From Pseudomonas sp. BP8 (GTDB taxonomy: Bacteria; Pseudomonadota; Gammaproteobacteria; Pseudomonadales; Pseudomonadaceae), in assembly GCF_017875955.1 (NCBI RefSeq), contig NZ_JAGINK010000001.1:3440501-3504500 (forward strand): a stretch of 64,000 nucleotides of DNA, in the 5' to 3' direction. The translations under genes were made by a program, and so were the position numbers. How positions within the stretch are numbered: position 1 is the stretch's first letter; the number at the start of each line of letters is the position of its first letter. The notes beneath the pieces were generated by a model. That model saw nothing but the letters and a program-made list of their open reading frames with translations. It was not told the origin of the DNA and did not search any database. This document shows positions 8,122 through 16,189 of this stretch, in pieces.

Positions 8122-9447
8122 CTAGCGAGGCTTGCGTTGCGAACGGGAGACGGCAAAACCAGCAATAATTCCCAGCAAGGCAGCGCCCACCAACAGTGTT
8201 GTTTTGACTTTCTGGGTTCGCCAACCACCTTGTACACTGCGCCGACCACTAGGTGGATTGAACAGGTTCCCAGACGATATCTCGCTACTCGGGCTGCGAT
8301 CTAGGCCCCATCGCGTCAGCCGGCCTGAAAGCAGTGGCAGTCCCGGTATGAGGAAGCTGACCAGGTGGGCGAAGCGGGCGGCGGCGCCCACAGTGATATG
8401 CGCACGAGGGGAAATAGCGCAGGCAACCATGGCCTTTGCCACCAATTCCGGATCGTAGATCGGCCCTGGCGGTGTGAGCGCGTGGCCGGTGTAGTTGCCC
8501 CCATCTCTGAAACCCGGTGTGTCCATGACTGCGGGATAGATATCGCAAACATGGATGGCGGGAAATTTTACCAGTTCGCCGCGTAGTGCATCGGTAAGGC
8601 CACGCAAGCCGAACTTGCTTGCAGAGTAGGCAGCCGCATAGGGCTGTGCGATCCAACTACCCAGTGACAACGTGTTGATTAAAATGCCGCTGCGCTGTGC
8701 CTTGAAGTAGGGAAGGGCCACGTACGCGCCGCGCAGGTATCCGATCAGGTCGGTTTGGATGACCTGCTCATGGGCCTCGAGGGGGGTATCTTCGAAATTG
8801 CCCACTGCGCCCACTCCGGCGTTGTTGACCCAGATGTCTATCCATCCATGGCCAAATTCGGCCGCGCGTGCAGCGAGTGCTTCGACCTCATCGCTTTTTG
8901 TGACATCGGTGGTGATCGCCACAGCGTCAGTACCGCAATCTGTGCACTCATCCAGCACCTCGAACAACGCTTCCTCATCGCGTGCAGCAAGCACCAGACG
9001 AGCACCTTTGCAGGCAAACGCATGCGCAGCGGCCCGGCCTATGCCACTGGAGGCGCCCGTGATGACCACAACTTTGCCTCGCAGGGGGCCTTTGATCGGA
9101 TAGGCGTTAATAGAATCTGCCGATTTCAGGTTTTGTTTGCCTTCATCAAGGGGCGCGATGGTTTCACTGGCCTCGATTCTGCAAAGCTCGAGCGATGTGC
9201 CATCGACCAATGTCAGGATCAGCCCCTCAATGGTGCCCGCCGCCCGATTCGGGAAGATGGGCTCGCCCTTGGCATCCAGACTGTCGTAAATGAAACGAGT
9301 ACCTTCTAGCCAACCTATTGCGGTCAAAAGCTCTGGGCAGAGGTAATACTTGCCGTCGAGAAAAAAGCCCGGGAATTGATGAGCACGCTCGACATTTTCC
9401 ACACGATAGCGTTCGCCGTTTTTCATGCCTGTCGCTTGATCAATCAT
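8122..9447 (-). CDS. SDR family oxidoreductase with extra N-terminal domain and C-terminal membrane helix
   Basis: 441 residues in three parts. Residues 1-115 form a separate domain (VERAHQFPGFFLDGKYYLCP, then TIEGLILTLVDG) of unknown function. Residues 120-330 are an SDR core with ITGASSGIGRAAAHA, the NNAG motif and YSASKFGLRG. The C-terminal part has a hydrophobic helix (TTLLVGAALLGIIAGFAV) followed by a basic end, probably a membrane anchor. Membrane-anchored SDRs of this type are frequent in stress clusters. The N-terminal addition is less usual and may be a gene fusion. The start used gives MIDQATGMKNGERY; the second Met is a possible alternative. It lies upstream of the YghA-type SDR on the same strand. 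Confidence 0.85.
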   Translation of the reverse strand: MIDQATGMKNGERYRVENVERAHQFPGFFLDGKYYLCPELLTAIGWLEGTRFIYDSLDAKGEPIFPNRAAGTIEGLILTLVDGTSLELCRIEASETIAPLDEGKQNLKSADSINAYPIKGPLRGKVVVITGASSGIGRAAAHAFACKGARLVLAARDEEALFEVLDECTDCGTDAVAITTDVTKSDEVEALAARAAEFGHGWIDIWVNNAGVGAVGNFEDTPLEAHEQVIQTDLIGYLRGAYVALPYFKAQRSGILINTLSLGSWIAQPYAAAYSASKFGLRGLTDALRGELVKFPAIHVCDIYPAVMDTPGFRDGGNYTGHALTPPGPIYDPELVAKAMVACAISPRAHITVGAAARFAHLVSFLIPGLPLLSGRLTRWGLDRSPSSEISSGNLFNPPSGRRSVQGGWRTQKVKTTLLVGAALLGIIAGFAVSRSQRKPR

Positions 9448-9483
9448 TTTGTGAACTCCTTCGGTCAGTCGAATGCAGGATGC

Positions 9484-9717
9484 TCAACCTTTGCTGTGCT
9501 CATCGGATGTCGGCCCTGTGCCGCGCTTGATCCCGCGCGGGCCGGCGATCCCCCAGATAGCTAGCCCCACAAGGGGAAACACGACAATCAGTAGTGCCCA
9601 GAGCGCCTTGGTTGCATCGGACTTGTCGCTTCTGAACACACTGACAATGGCCCACAAGTCAACAAGCAGGAGAATCGCCGCGACCGCGATCCAGAAGTAC
9701 ATGGCTAGATCGTTCAT
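9484..9717 (-). CDS. PLDc_N-domain small membrane protein
   Basis: A 77-residue protein with two transmembrane helices (FWIAVAAILLLVDLWAIVSV and ALLIVVFPLVGLAIWGIAGP) joined by a short basic loop (RSDKSDATK). This is the layout of the phospholipase D/cardiolipin synthase N-terminal anchor family that also exists as stand-alone proteins. The PLD catalytic HKD motifs are absent. The role is unknown, probably an envelope or stress protein. It lies 36 bases upstream of the large SDR gene on the same strand and may be co-transcribed. Confidence 0.82.
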   Translation of the reverse strand: MNDLAMYFWIAVAAILLLVDLWAIVSVFRSDKSDATKALWALLIVVFPLVGLAIWGIAGPRGIKRGTGPTSDEHSKG

Positions 9718-9735
9718 ATTCTTGTCTCCCGTGCC

Positions 9736-9873
9736 TTAGACGTAGTCAGGGCCCAAGGTTCTGGCAGCAGCCCCGGGAACTCTGAGGATGATGTCATCCG
9801 CCTCTTGGATGGCGGAGCCAGGGACGGTATCGACTCGGACATCGTTGGCTCCGTGGTAGGTCAGTACTCTCAT
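9736..9873 (-). pseudogene. Remnant of a zinc-dependent alcohol/formaldehyde dehydrogenase gene
   Basis: Starting at an ATG with a good ribosome binding site (CAGGAG), the frame reads MRVLTYHGANDVRVDTV and then EADDIILRV. This is the N-terminus of the glutathione-independent formaldehyde dehydrogenase/threonine dehydrogenase group, which is normally about 390 residues long. After about 32 residues the similarity stops and the frame ends. The cysteine and histidine zinc ligands are missing, so the product would be inactive. Internal deletion is likely. Confidence 0.65.
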
Positions 9874-10014
9874 CGGGATCAACTCCTGCAGCCGCATGGA
9901 TAATAATGGGTATGTAGGTGAAGCCATTATGGGCAGCAAAGTTCAGAGCAATGTGTCGGGCGGCGGGGTATGCAATGCTTGAGTGAGAAGTGCTGAACAA
10001 TCATGGCCCGAGCA

Positions 10015-10033
10015 AGATCTGATGATCAGATCT
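10015..10033. repeat. Perfect 19-bp palindrome
   Basis: The sequence AGATCTGATGATCAGATCT is a perfect palindrome with arms of 9 bases around a central G. It lies in a non-coding stretch between the alcohol dehydrogenase remnant and the DUF488 remnant. It could be an operator, or chance; no intact gene directly follows it. Confidence 0.5.
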
Positions 10034-10080
10034 GATGCGCGCGCGGATGCCCAACGATAGGTAAGCGCGCCCACGATGAA

Positions 10081-10344
10081 ATGAGCATTGGCATGGAACC
10101 CAAAGTCATGGAAGACAGCTTCGAGGTCGAGTGTGTGGTTGATATACGTACGATGCCGAGATCCCGGACGAACCCTCAATACTACATCGATCTGATTCCT
10201 GACTCATTGAGCCGGTGTGGGATCACTTACCGTCAACTGCCCAAGCTAGGCACTGAGTCGCAGCCCGGATTCGGGACAAGGGCTATCTGCCTCTCAAGTT
10301 CGCTTGCAATGCGCCCTAGCCAGTCGATGTCGTCCTCGAACTGA
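10081..10344 (+). pseudogene. DUF488 family gene fragment
   Basis: The segment reads FEVECVVDIRTMPRSRTNPQ, then LPDSLSRCGITYRQLPKLG. This matches the core of DUF488 proteins, which have a conserved RTIPRSR-type motif and an L-P-x-L-G-G motif. The usual N-terminal GHS/T block is missing. After PKLG the frame continues into unrelated sequence and stops. The family is normally about 120-180 residues. The gene is therefore broken at both ends. It belongs to the same stretch of decayed genes as the CinA and dehydrogenase remnants. Confidence 0.6.
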
Positions 10345-10358
10345 GAAATTTTATCCGT

Positions 10359-10808
10359 TCACCCCCCAGCTTTGCCCTGGATTACGTTGTTAGCCCCTGA
10401 AGGGCTTCGCACCTCGCCAGCACGTTTCTGCTCATTCGCAACTACCCTGCCTCGACCTGCAGCCCATGCCATCGCTCGACTCATCGTTTCTCCAGGCCGC
10501 TTGTCATATGCTTCCTCGTATCTCATCGCGCCTGTTGACTCATAGATCCCGATAAAGAGTTGAGTGTCACCGGTACGGGACAGGCGAACCTGAACGTCCA
10601 GGAATGCTCCATCGTCAAGCAGCTCCTGATGTGTCCTGTGGTGCAAGTTCGGATCTGCCCAGGCCCAAAATACTTCTCCCCGCTGTCGCATGACCGCCTC
10701 CTCATAATCTTCGTCAAGAAAGCGTAGCCCGCGTGAAGCGGTGCTGCTAGCTGAATAGTGCCCGGCTGTGCCCCTGGGAAAAGCCATGGTCTGGCTTGAT
10801 GCTTTCAC
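10359..10808 (-). CDS. Hypothetical protein
   Basis: A 149-residue protein with a GTG start (10808) preceded by an AGGA box 4 bases away; an ATG seven codons in is an alternative. The sequence has a central folded portion (RFLDEDYEEAVMRQRGEVFW, then FLDVQVRLSRTGDTQLFIGI) and a C-terminal basic, glycine-rich tail. There is no signal peptide or membrane helix. No family is recognised. It is divergent from the small gene at 10846, and the 37-bp gap must hold both promoters. Confidence 0.55.
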   Translation of the reverse strand: MKASSQTMAFPRGTAGHYSASSTASRGLRFLDEDYEEAVMRQRGEVFWAWADPNLHHRTHQELLDDGAFLDVQVRLSRTGDTQLFIGIYESTGAMRYEEAYDKRPGETMSRAMAWAAGRGRVVANEQKRAGEVRSPSGANNVIQGKAGG

Positions 10809-10845
10809 ATAATCCTACTAATACTAATGACTTACGAAGGGGGGA

Positions 10846-11079
10846 ATGATCATGCAGACGCGCTTTGTAGTGGTTCCTGCTGTGCCACGGGAAAAGGAGC
10901 TTTTTCCAAGGCGCACCGGTTTTCCAACCGCACTAAGTGACGGCTATGATCTTTACGATACTCAAGAGAAAATTCGATTGAGCTTTAACTTCTCCACGCG
11001 TGCTGAAGCTGAGTATGAGTGTGCATACCGCAATCGACCGGGAGATCTGAACGGCGCAAACGTTGCTGGTAATGCTTAG
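10846..11079 (+). CDS. Small hypothetical protein
   Basis: A 77-residue soluble protein preceded by GAAGGGGGGA, a strong ribosome binding site. A second ATG two codons later is an alternative start. It is rich in Tyr and Arg (DGYDLYDTQEKIRLSFNF, AEAEYECAYRNRPGD). No family recognised. A short hairpin (11125-11142) follows the stop codon. It may be a pseudomonad-specific stress protein, but this is a guess from its neighbours only. Confidence 0.55.
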   Translation: MIMQTRFVVVPAVPREKELFPRRTGFPTALSDGYDLYDTQEKIRLSFNFSTRAEAEYECAYRNRPGDLNGANVAGNA

Positions 11080-11124
11080 CGCTGGCTAGGGGCTCGCCCC
11101 GCGGCTATCGCAGCCAAAAAGAAA

Positions 11125-11142
11125 GCCCGCTGCTAGGCGGGC
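11125..11142 (+). terminator. Hairpin, probable terminator
   Basis: GCCCGC, a 6-base loop, then GCGGGC, 45 bases after the stop of the small gene. There is no long T run after it, so termination strength is uncertain. Confidence 0.45.
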
Positions 11143-11288
11143 AGGGTCTATCAGACGTAGGGATAGCAAAAACTGAACTTTCAGGCGTGATAATTATTTG
11201 AAAGTCGCTCTTGGCGTATGTAACCCGTCTCGATGACTCAATTTCGGCAGCTGTGATCGGGTGATACGGGAAGCTCAGCTAGTCCGGA

Positions 11289-11306
11289 TAATATCTATGG
11301 ATATTA
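11289..11306. repeat. Short inverted repeat TAATATC/GATATTA
   Basis: Two perfect 7-base arms separated by TATG in the non-coding stretch upstream of the YciI gene's 3' end. Possibly an operator or a weak hairpin; no evidence beyond symmetry. Confidence 0.3.
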
Positions 11307-11373
11307 CGTGGGTACAAAGCTCATTTTACTGTTTCACAATCTGTGACAACTCTGATCAAGACCCATGCGGCTG

Positions 11374-11655
11374 TTAAATGGTCAACAGTTTGATTTCAGA
11401 CACCTGAACGGTTTCCCACACACGATGTGCGATGTATGGCTCAGATGCCAACCAGTGATCCAGGCTGGCGCGGGTGTCGAAGGTCAAATGGACATTAGAG
11501 CCAATCATCTTGCCATCCTTATCAAGCAAAGCGCCACCGCTGACCAACTGGCCCTGCTCTGCCAAAGTCTTTAGCCTTTTCACGTGTTCATCTCGGCTCT
11601 GGATACGGCGCTCCAGGGCGCCTTCAAAGTCAAATGCGATAATTGCGAATTGCAT
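11374..11655 (-). CDS. YciI-like protein
   Basis: A 93-residue protein of the YciI/YCII superfamily (ferredoxin-like alpha+beta dimer). The start MQFAIIAFDF is preceded by GAGAGAAT. The characteristic pieces are ERRIQSRDEHVKRLKTLAEQ with the family's conserved His in R-x-x-H, GQLVSGGALLDKDGKMIGS, and EPYIAHRVWETVQV near the C-terminus. Relatives act as small hydrolases, dehalogenases or lactone-type isomerases in catabolic operons. Here it lies 50 bases after the MFS gene and is the last gene of a four-gene minus-strand operon, so it probably processes an intermediate of the transported compound. Confidence 0.85.
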   Translation of the reverse strand: MQFAIIAFDFEGALERRIQSRDEHVKRLKTLAEQGQLVSGGALLDKDGKMIGSNVHLTFDTRASLDHWLASEPYIAHRVWETVQVSEIKLLTI

Positions 11656-11704
11656 AGGATTCTCTCTTGAAAAAGGAATGTGCTGGTAGCCCAGCACTTC
11701 CAGG

Positions 11705-13015
11705 TCAGTGCTGCGATTGCGGGTGCAGATTGCAAGTAGGAGCTGAAGCGGTAAGGCTGGCAGGCCTTGACGACAAGGCTGCGATTGCCGCTATCAAAGC
11801 GAGGCCCCCTATGAAGCACGCGACCGGAATCCAATCGCTGCCGTTGGACATCAGCGCGTAGCACAGACTTGGCGAGAAGCCGGCAACGATGAAGCTCAGC
11901 TGAGTCGCAAGACCGACGCCGGTATAGCGCACACGAATGCTGAACATCTCTGCGTAGAACGATGGCCACAGCGCATTGGGGGCGCTGTAAAGCACAGATT
12001 TGAGTACAACAGTGCTGAAGATGATCAGGCCGATGTTCCCGGTGGTGATTGACCACAGGAAGAAGAACACCCCCCCACTACAAGCGAATGCGCCAACCGT
12101 GAAAATTGTCTTGCGCCCGATTCGGTCTCCCAGCAAACCGAACAAAGGTTGACAAACCAAGGCCACTGCCTGGCTCGCTGCAATCGCAGCAAGCATGGAT
12201 GGGCGATCAATACCTTGATTGTTAGTGGCCCAGGACAGCCCGAATATCATCACAAGGGAGGAAACTGAACAGATCAATGCGCAGCAAAATACCGTAAAGA
12301 AGGCGCGACGTTCGTTGCGCATGAGTTCAACGACAGGCGGAAGGTCATTCGCTGGTTTGCTTGCTTTGAACTCGGGACTTTCTTCCACTCCCCGGCGGAT
12401 GATCCAAGTGATCACGACCATTACTGCACTGAGCAAGAACGGAATGCGCCACCCCCAGTCCAGTAGCTGCTGTTCACTCAACATCGACAGTGGGATGAAC
12501 ACGGAGGTAGCGAGGATAGACCCCATGGAGGCGCCATTGATCAACCAGCTTGTATAGAACCCCTTACTCTTACCCGGAGCATGCTCCATCGTCAGCAAGC
12601 TTGCACCCACCTGCTCGCCACCTGCAGAGAACCCTTGAAGCAATCGACAGCATACCAATAGCGCGGGTGCCCACGCGCCGACAGATGCATAGGTAGGCAG
12701 AAGGCCAATGGTGAACGTAGCTACACCCATCAACAGCAGCGTCATCATCAGCACTTGTTTACGGCCCCATTTGTCACCCAGGTGCCCGCAAACCAATGCG
12801 CCGATTGGACGCGCTATGTAGCCAACGCCGAAGGTGGCAAGCGCAGCAAGCGTTCCTGCCATAGGATCGTTGGAGGGAAAGAACAGGGTGCTGAAAACCA
12901 GGGCTGCGGCAGAGCCGTAAATGAAGAAGTCGTAATACTCTACAACGCTACCCAAGAAGCTGCCAAAGGCAGCCCTGCGGGCCATGCGACGGTGGTTCGT
13001 GGCATCTGAATGCAT
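11705..13015 (-). CDS. MFS transporter, metabolite:H+ symporter (MHS) type
   Basis: A 436-residue protein with about 12 transmembrane helices. The N-terminus (RRAAFGSFLGSVVEYYDFFI) and the loop GHLGDKWGRKQVLMMTLLLM are typical of the MHS branch of the major facilitator superfamily (ShiA, ProP, KgtP relatives). The second half has the repeated loop LLGDRIGRKTIFTVG. It should import an organic acid with protons. It is third in the operon SDR - isomerase - MFS - YciI by position (transcribed after them), so the substrate is likely that of the SDR and isomerase. Which acid cannot be told. Confidence 0.9.
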   Translation of the reverse strand: MHSDATNHRRMARRAAFGSFLGSVVEYYDFFIYGSAAALVFSTLFFPSNDPMAGTLAALATFGVGYIARPIGALVCGHLGDKWGRKQVLMMTLLLMGVATFTIGLLPTYASVGAWAPALLVCCRLLQGFSAGGEQVGASLLTMEHAPGKSKGFYTSWLINGASMGSILATSVFIPLSMLSEQQLLDWGWRIPFLLSAVMVVITWIIRRGVEESPEFKASKPANDLPPVVELMRNERRAFFTVFCCALICSVSSLVMIFGLSWATNNQGIDRPSMLAAIAASQAVALVCQPLFGLLGDRIGRKTIFTVGAFACSGGVFFFLWSITTGNIGLIIFSTVVLKSVLYSAPNALWPSFYAEMFSIRVRYTGVGLATQLSFIVAGFSPSLCYALMSNGSDWIPVACFIGGLALIAAIAALSSRPASLTASAPTCNLHPQSQH

Positions 13016-13053
13016 GGTGAGACCTTTATTGTAATTATCTTTTTCAGGAAAAC

Positions 13054-13833
13054 TCAGCGACTGCCAAATGGCGCAAGCTGGCTGCCGCCGCAGACATGGA
13101 TGACTTCGGCGGTTACGAATGCGGAGTCCTCGGATGCCAGATAAGAAGTTGTTCCAGCGATGTCTTCTGGCTTGGCCAAGCGCTTTAGCGGTGTATTGCT
13201 GATTGATCCCTGCGCCATACGCTCAAAGCTCTCTGCATCACGCCCATCCAGTGTGAATGCGGAGGGCAAAAGGCCTGGCGCGATGGCATTCACCGTGACG
13301 TTGTGTGGGGCCAATTCTCTAGCCATCGATCGTGTCAGACCTACCAAACCAGCCTTGCATGCCACATAAGCTGGAGGGCCGCCGGCGACCCAGCACCGCG
13401 AAACCATATTGATTACTCGACCACCGGTTTGACGCTGCCAGTAAGGTGCGACGTGCTGGCAGATCAGAGCTGGAGCGCGAAGGTTGACGGCCATCATGTG
13501 ATCCCACTTCGCTACGTCGAAGTCATAGATAGAGCCTCGATGGTTGACGGCAGCGTTGTTGACCACGACGTCGATGCGCCCGAACTGCTGACCCACCTGG
13601 TCGACCATTTCACTGATCGATGAGGGGATGCCGAGATCAGCCTGGACTGCAACTGCACTTTGGCCGGGCGCCAGTTGAAGCTCCTTCAGAAAGCCCTGAG
13701 TTGACTCCAGGTCGATATCAACTGCTGCAATGTGCAACCCATCTCTGGCTAAGCGAACGCAGATTGCGCGCCCCAGCTCTCCAGCAGCGCCGGTAACGAG
13801 TGCAACACGGCGATTTTCATTTGATGTAATCAT
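13054..13833 (-). CDS. SDR family NAD(P)-dependent oxidoreductase
   Basis: About 259 residues with the SDR core: LVTGAAGELGRAICVRLA (a slightly unusual glycine motif), the NNAAVNHRG block, and the catalytic Tyr/Lys pair in PAYVACKAGLVGLTR. The usual catalytic Ser region is NMVSRCW. The C-terminus ends in VTAEVIHVCGG, the expected substrate/cofactor edge. It probably oxidises a hydroxy acid or polyol in the pathway of the operon. I use the ATG at 13833; a GTG two codons upstream is possible. Its start overlaps the end of the isomerase gene by 4 bases, which implies translational coupling. Confidence 0.88.
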   Translation of the reverse strand: MITSNENRRVALVTGAAGELGRAICVRLARDGLHIAAVDIDLESTQGFLKELQLAPGQSAVAVQADLGIPSSISEMVDQVGQQFGRIDVVVNNAAVNHRGSIYDFDVAKWDHMMAVNLRAPALICQHVAPYWQRQTGGRVINMVSRCWVAGGPPAYVACKAGLVGLTRSMARELAPHNVTVNAIAPGLLPSAFTLDGRDAESFERMAQGSISNTPLKRLAKPEDIAGTTSYLASEDSAFVTAEVIHVCGGSQLAPFGSR

Positions 13834-14723
13834 TGGCACGGTACCTCAAGGCCTGTTTCGGAATCGACGGGGTTCATTTTCATGTAGCGACGCACGAGAT
13901 CCCGGTTCCGGGACAGCTTCGTTATGTCGGTATGGCTCGAGTCAAAATCCTCAATCGAGATCCAATCGTCGAAACCGTTTTTATGCAGCGTTTGCAGCAT
14001 GGATCGAAGCGGCAGCACCCCCTCATCCGGCGCGCACCATTCCCAGCTCCAGCCTTCGCCCGGAGCCTGGGGGACGTACGCCACATTTTTAACCTGTACG
14101 TGAGCGAGGTGATCGCCCATCAGGTCGAGGGATAACTGCACGTCCTCACGCCCCTCGATTGCGAGGTTGCCAAGGTCGTAAATGATGCCTAGCTGCTGCG
14201 TGGGATAGTGCTCAGCGACACGCATCGCAAGCGAAGGGCTTGAGCAGATGGTTCGCTGGTGGACTTCAAGGGCGAGCTGAATGCCCGATTCTTCGGCGAG
14301 CGGGACGATGTCATCGAGGAAGCGGCGCATTCTGGAGTAGCCCACGGCGTAGCGCTGATTCTGGTAGCCAGGCCCCCAGAGTCGAAGCCGTGCTTGACCC
14401 GCTCGAGCTGCAAGGTCGATCAGGAGCCGAGCATTTTCAATGTCGCCGACCTCCAGGTAAGGACTAAGCCCGAAGATCTCGAGACCATGCGACTGGCAGT
14501 TCCGATAGATACGATCGACGGCCTGGGGCGTAGGCGCCACGGTGCAGCGATTATTGCTTCGCGCATCCCATGGGCGTCCGCTATCCAGGCCATCGATACT
14601 CGCCACCCGCCATTCCACGCCTTGGTAGCCTTCTCGCGCCAAGTGCTCCACGAGATGTTCTGGGGAAAGGGTGGGTAGCGAAGCGCTAGAGACGCCTAGT
14701 CGCGACGTTTTTTGTTGTGTCAT
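13830..14723 (-). CDS. Sugar phosphate isomerase/epimerase-type TIM barrel
   Basis: A 297-residue member of the xylose isomerase-like TIM-barrel family. Metal-binding motifs are visible: the Glu in IQLALEVHQR, the Asp in IIYDLGNL, the His in HLAHVQVKN, and the Glu in WISIEDFD. The family holds epimerases, inosose isomerases and 3-dehydroshikimate dehydratase-like enzymes, and these cannot be separated here. It is the first gene of the minus-strand operon and is divergent from a LysR regulator across a 128-bp intergenic region. That position suggests induction by its substrate or by a pathway intermediate. Confidence 0.85.
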   Translation of the reverse strand: MTQQKTSRLGVSSASLPTLSPEHLVEHLAREGYQGVEWRVASIDGLDSGRPWDARSNNRCTVAPTPQAVDRIYRNCQSHGLEIFGLSPYLEVGDIENARLLIDLAARAGQARLRLWGPGYQNQRYAVGYSRMRRFLDDIVPLAEESGIQLALEVHQRTICSSPSLAMRVAEHYPTQQLGIIYDLGNLAIEGREDVQLSLDLMGDHLAHVQVKNVAYVPQAPGEGWSWEWCAPDEGVLPLRSMLQTLHKNGFDDWISIEDFDSSHTDITKLSRNRDLVRRYMKMNPVDSETGLEVPCQ

Positions 14724-14813
14724 TGATCGGCACCTTAATCACACCCCGAGTTGGTGGGGTGGCTCGATGCTAAATCAAACGGCTGGTTCATTAAATTGAT
14801 ATAAAAGCCACCG

Positions 14814-14837
14814 TTGATTAACCTGCAGGTTGATCAA
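14814..14837. promoter_or_regulatory. 24-bp near-palindrome, probable LysR operator
   Basis: The perfect core AACCTGCAGGTT is flanked by TTGATT on the left and GATCAA on the right, giving a 24-bp palindrome with one mismatched pair. It lies between the divergent isomerase operon and the LysR gene, 15 bases before the LysR start codon and overlapping its leader. This is the expected place for an autoregulatory LysR site. Confidence 0.6.
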
Positions 14838-14851
14838 TAAGGAGTTGTTGT

Positions 14852-15772
14852 ATGAAGCCATCCCCCATCAGCCTCCGTCACTTCAAGGTGTTCCTCGCTG
14901 TCGTTAGCTCTGGCAGTCTTGTGACGGCTTCAAAGCTTCTTCACATCACGCTGTCGGCAGTATCCAAAAGCGTCAAGGAGCTGGAGCAGGAACTGGATGC
15001 CCAGTTGCTGGTGCGCGGGCGAAAAGGCATACAACTGACACAAGCGGGGGAGGCGTTCAGCAAGCACGCCACTCAGACCATGGCCAGCTTCAGGCTGGCC
15101 ATGGAGGACGTGAAAGATGCGCCCCAAGCACCTCAGGTTCTGAAGGTTGGTGCATTACCAACTGCAGCTGGTTACATGCTTGCACCTGTCGTAGAGCAGA
15201 TGCGTCAGCGATACCCGCACATCCAGGTGCAGGTCGCTTCCGGTATTTACGATTACCTGGTAGGCAAGCTGCGCACCCGTGAGCTCGATTTGATCGTTGG
15301 GCGCCTGATCGGACGGGACATGGTGGGCGTAGTGTTCGAGGCACTCTACGAAGAAAATCTGGTGCTAGTGGTGCGCAGCGGCCATCCGCTTGCCCAGCAT
15401 CGGCATCTTGACCTTAATGATCTGCGTCCCTACACGCTCGTGGTGTCGCCGCACGGAACACTGGTGCGAATCAGCGTAGACAATTTTTTACTATCAAAGG
15501 GCGGGGTAGAGGGGTTTCAGATACAGGAATCACTGAGTGAGACTTTCTCGCGTGTGTACGTGCAGGATTACGACGGTGTCTGGTTTGTACAGCGGGGCGT
15601 TGTCGACCTGGATATTCGGATGGGGCTAATTGTTCAGCTCCCTTTTCGCAGCACGCTGCTACGTGCTCCGATCGGATTGACATCCCCGACAGATAGGCAA
15701 CTATCAGAGGCGGCCTCAGTTTTTTCCGAGCTTTTGAGACAATGGTGCGCGCAAATTCAACCTCAAAACTGA
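14852..15772 (+). CDS. LysR-type transcriptional regulator
   Basis: A 306-residue regulator with the N-terminal winged helix (ISLRHFKVFLAVVSSGSLVT, then LHITLSAVSKSVKELEQELD) and a substrate-binding domain (LKVGALPTAAGYMLAPVVEQ, then the RELDLIVGRLIG hinge region). The ribosome binding site AAGGAG precedes the ATG by eight bases. It is divergently arranged with the isomerase-SDR-MFS-YciI operon, which is its likely target, and the palindrome in the gap is the likely binding site. The subgroup resembles GbpR/aromatic-acid regulators, but the inducer is unknown. Confidence 0.9.
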   Translation: MKPSPISLRHFKVFLAVVSSGSLVTASKLLHITLSAVSKSVKELEQELDAQLLVRGRKGIQLTQAGEAFSKHATQTMASFRLAMEDVKDAPQAPQVLKVGALPTAAGYMLAPVVEQMRQRYPHIQVQVASGIYDYLVGKLRTRELDLIVGRLIGRDMVGVVFEALYEENLVLVVRSGHPLAQHRHLDLNDLRPYTLVVSPHGTLVRISVDNFLLSKGGVEGFQIQESLSETFSRVYVQDYDGVWFVQRGVVDLDIRMGLIVQLPFRSTLLRAPIGLTSPTDRQLSEAASVFSELLRQWCAQIQPQN

Positions 15773-16092
15773 GCGGTTTGGGGCCGCCTGCACCAGGTAA
15801 GCTCATTGCTTTTTCGAAGGTGTCATGTACCCCCGCTCGTTGTACTGCCGATTTCCTTTGCTCGAGCTTACGGTAGAAACTGATTCCCGACGTACCGCCC
15901 AGCATGGGTATTGTCGATCATGAGCCTAGCCAGTTCAGCCCCTCGCAGAGCAGGGCGGCCATGTTTCCTACGGCTCTTGGAGGTGGCAGTCGCGCTTTGA
16001 GTGATTGTGGGACTTTATGCGCTCTGATGACAGCGAGCACGCGTTTGCGAGCCATTGGTGGTGCCCAGGAAATCTGACCACCAGCTTGCTTT
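15773..16092. other. Gene-free stretch before the van promoter
   Basis: About 320 bases between the LysR gene and the van operator. No convincing coding frame. The composition is intermediate and no strong hairpin was found. Confidence 0.4.
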
Positions 16093-16171
16093 TTGTGGAT
16101 CCACAAATACATTGATATCGGGTTTATGATTGACATTTCAGTCATAACTGCACGTTAATGGATCCACAAAA
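16093..16171 (+). promoter_or_regulatory. van promoter with two GGATCC-centred operators
   Basis: TTGTGGATCCACAA at 16093-16106 is a perfect 14-bp palindrome. A second half-matching copy, AATGGATCCACAAA, lies at 16157-16170. Between them is a TTGACA -35 box (16130-16135), with a GTTAAT-like -10 about 18 bases later that overlaps the second site. GntR-family regulators bind such short palindromes, and VanR is encoded nearby. Repression of vanAB, lifted by vanillate, is the expected logic. Confidence 0.65.
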
Positions 16172-16189
16172 ACAAAGCTGGAGAGTTCC

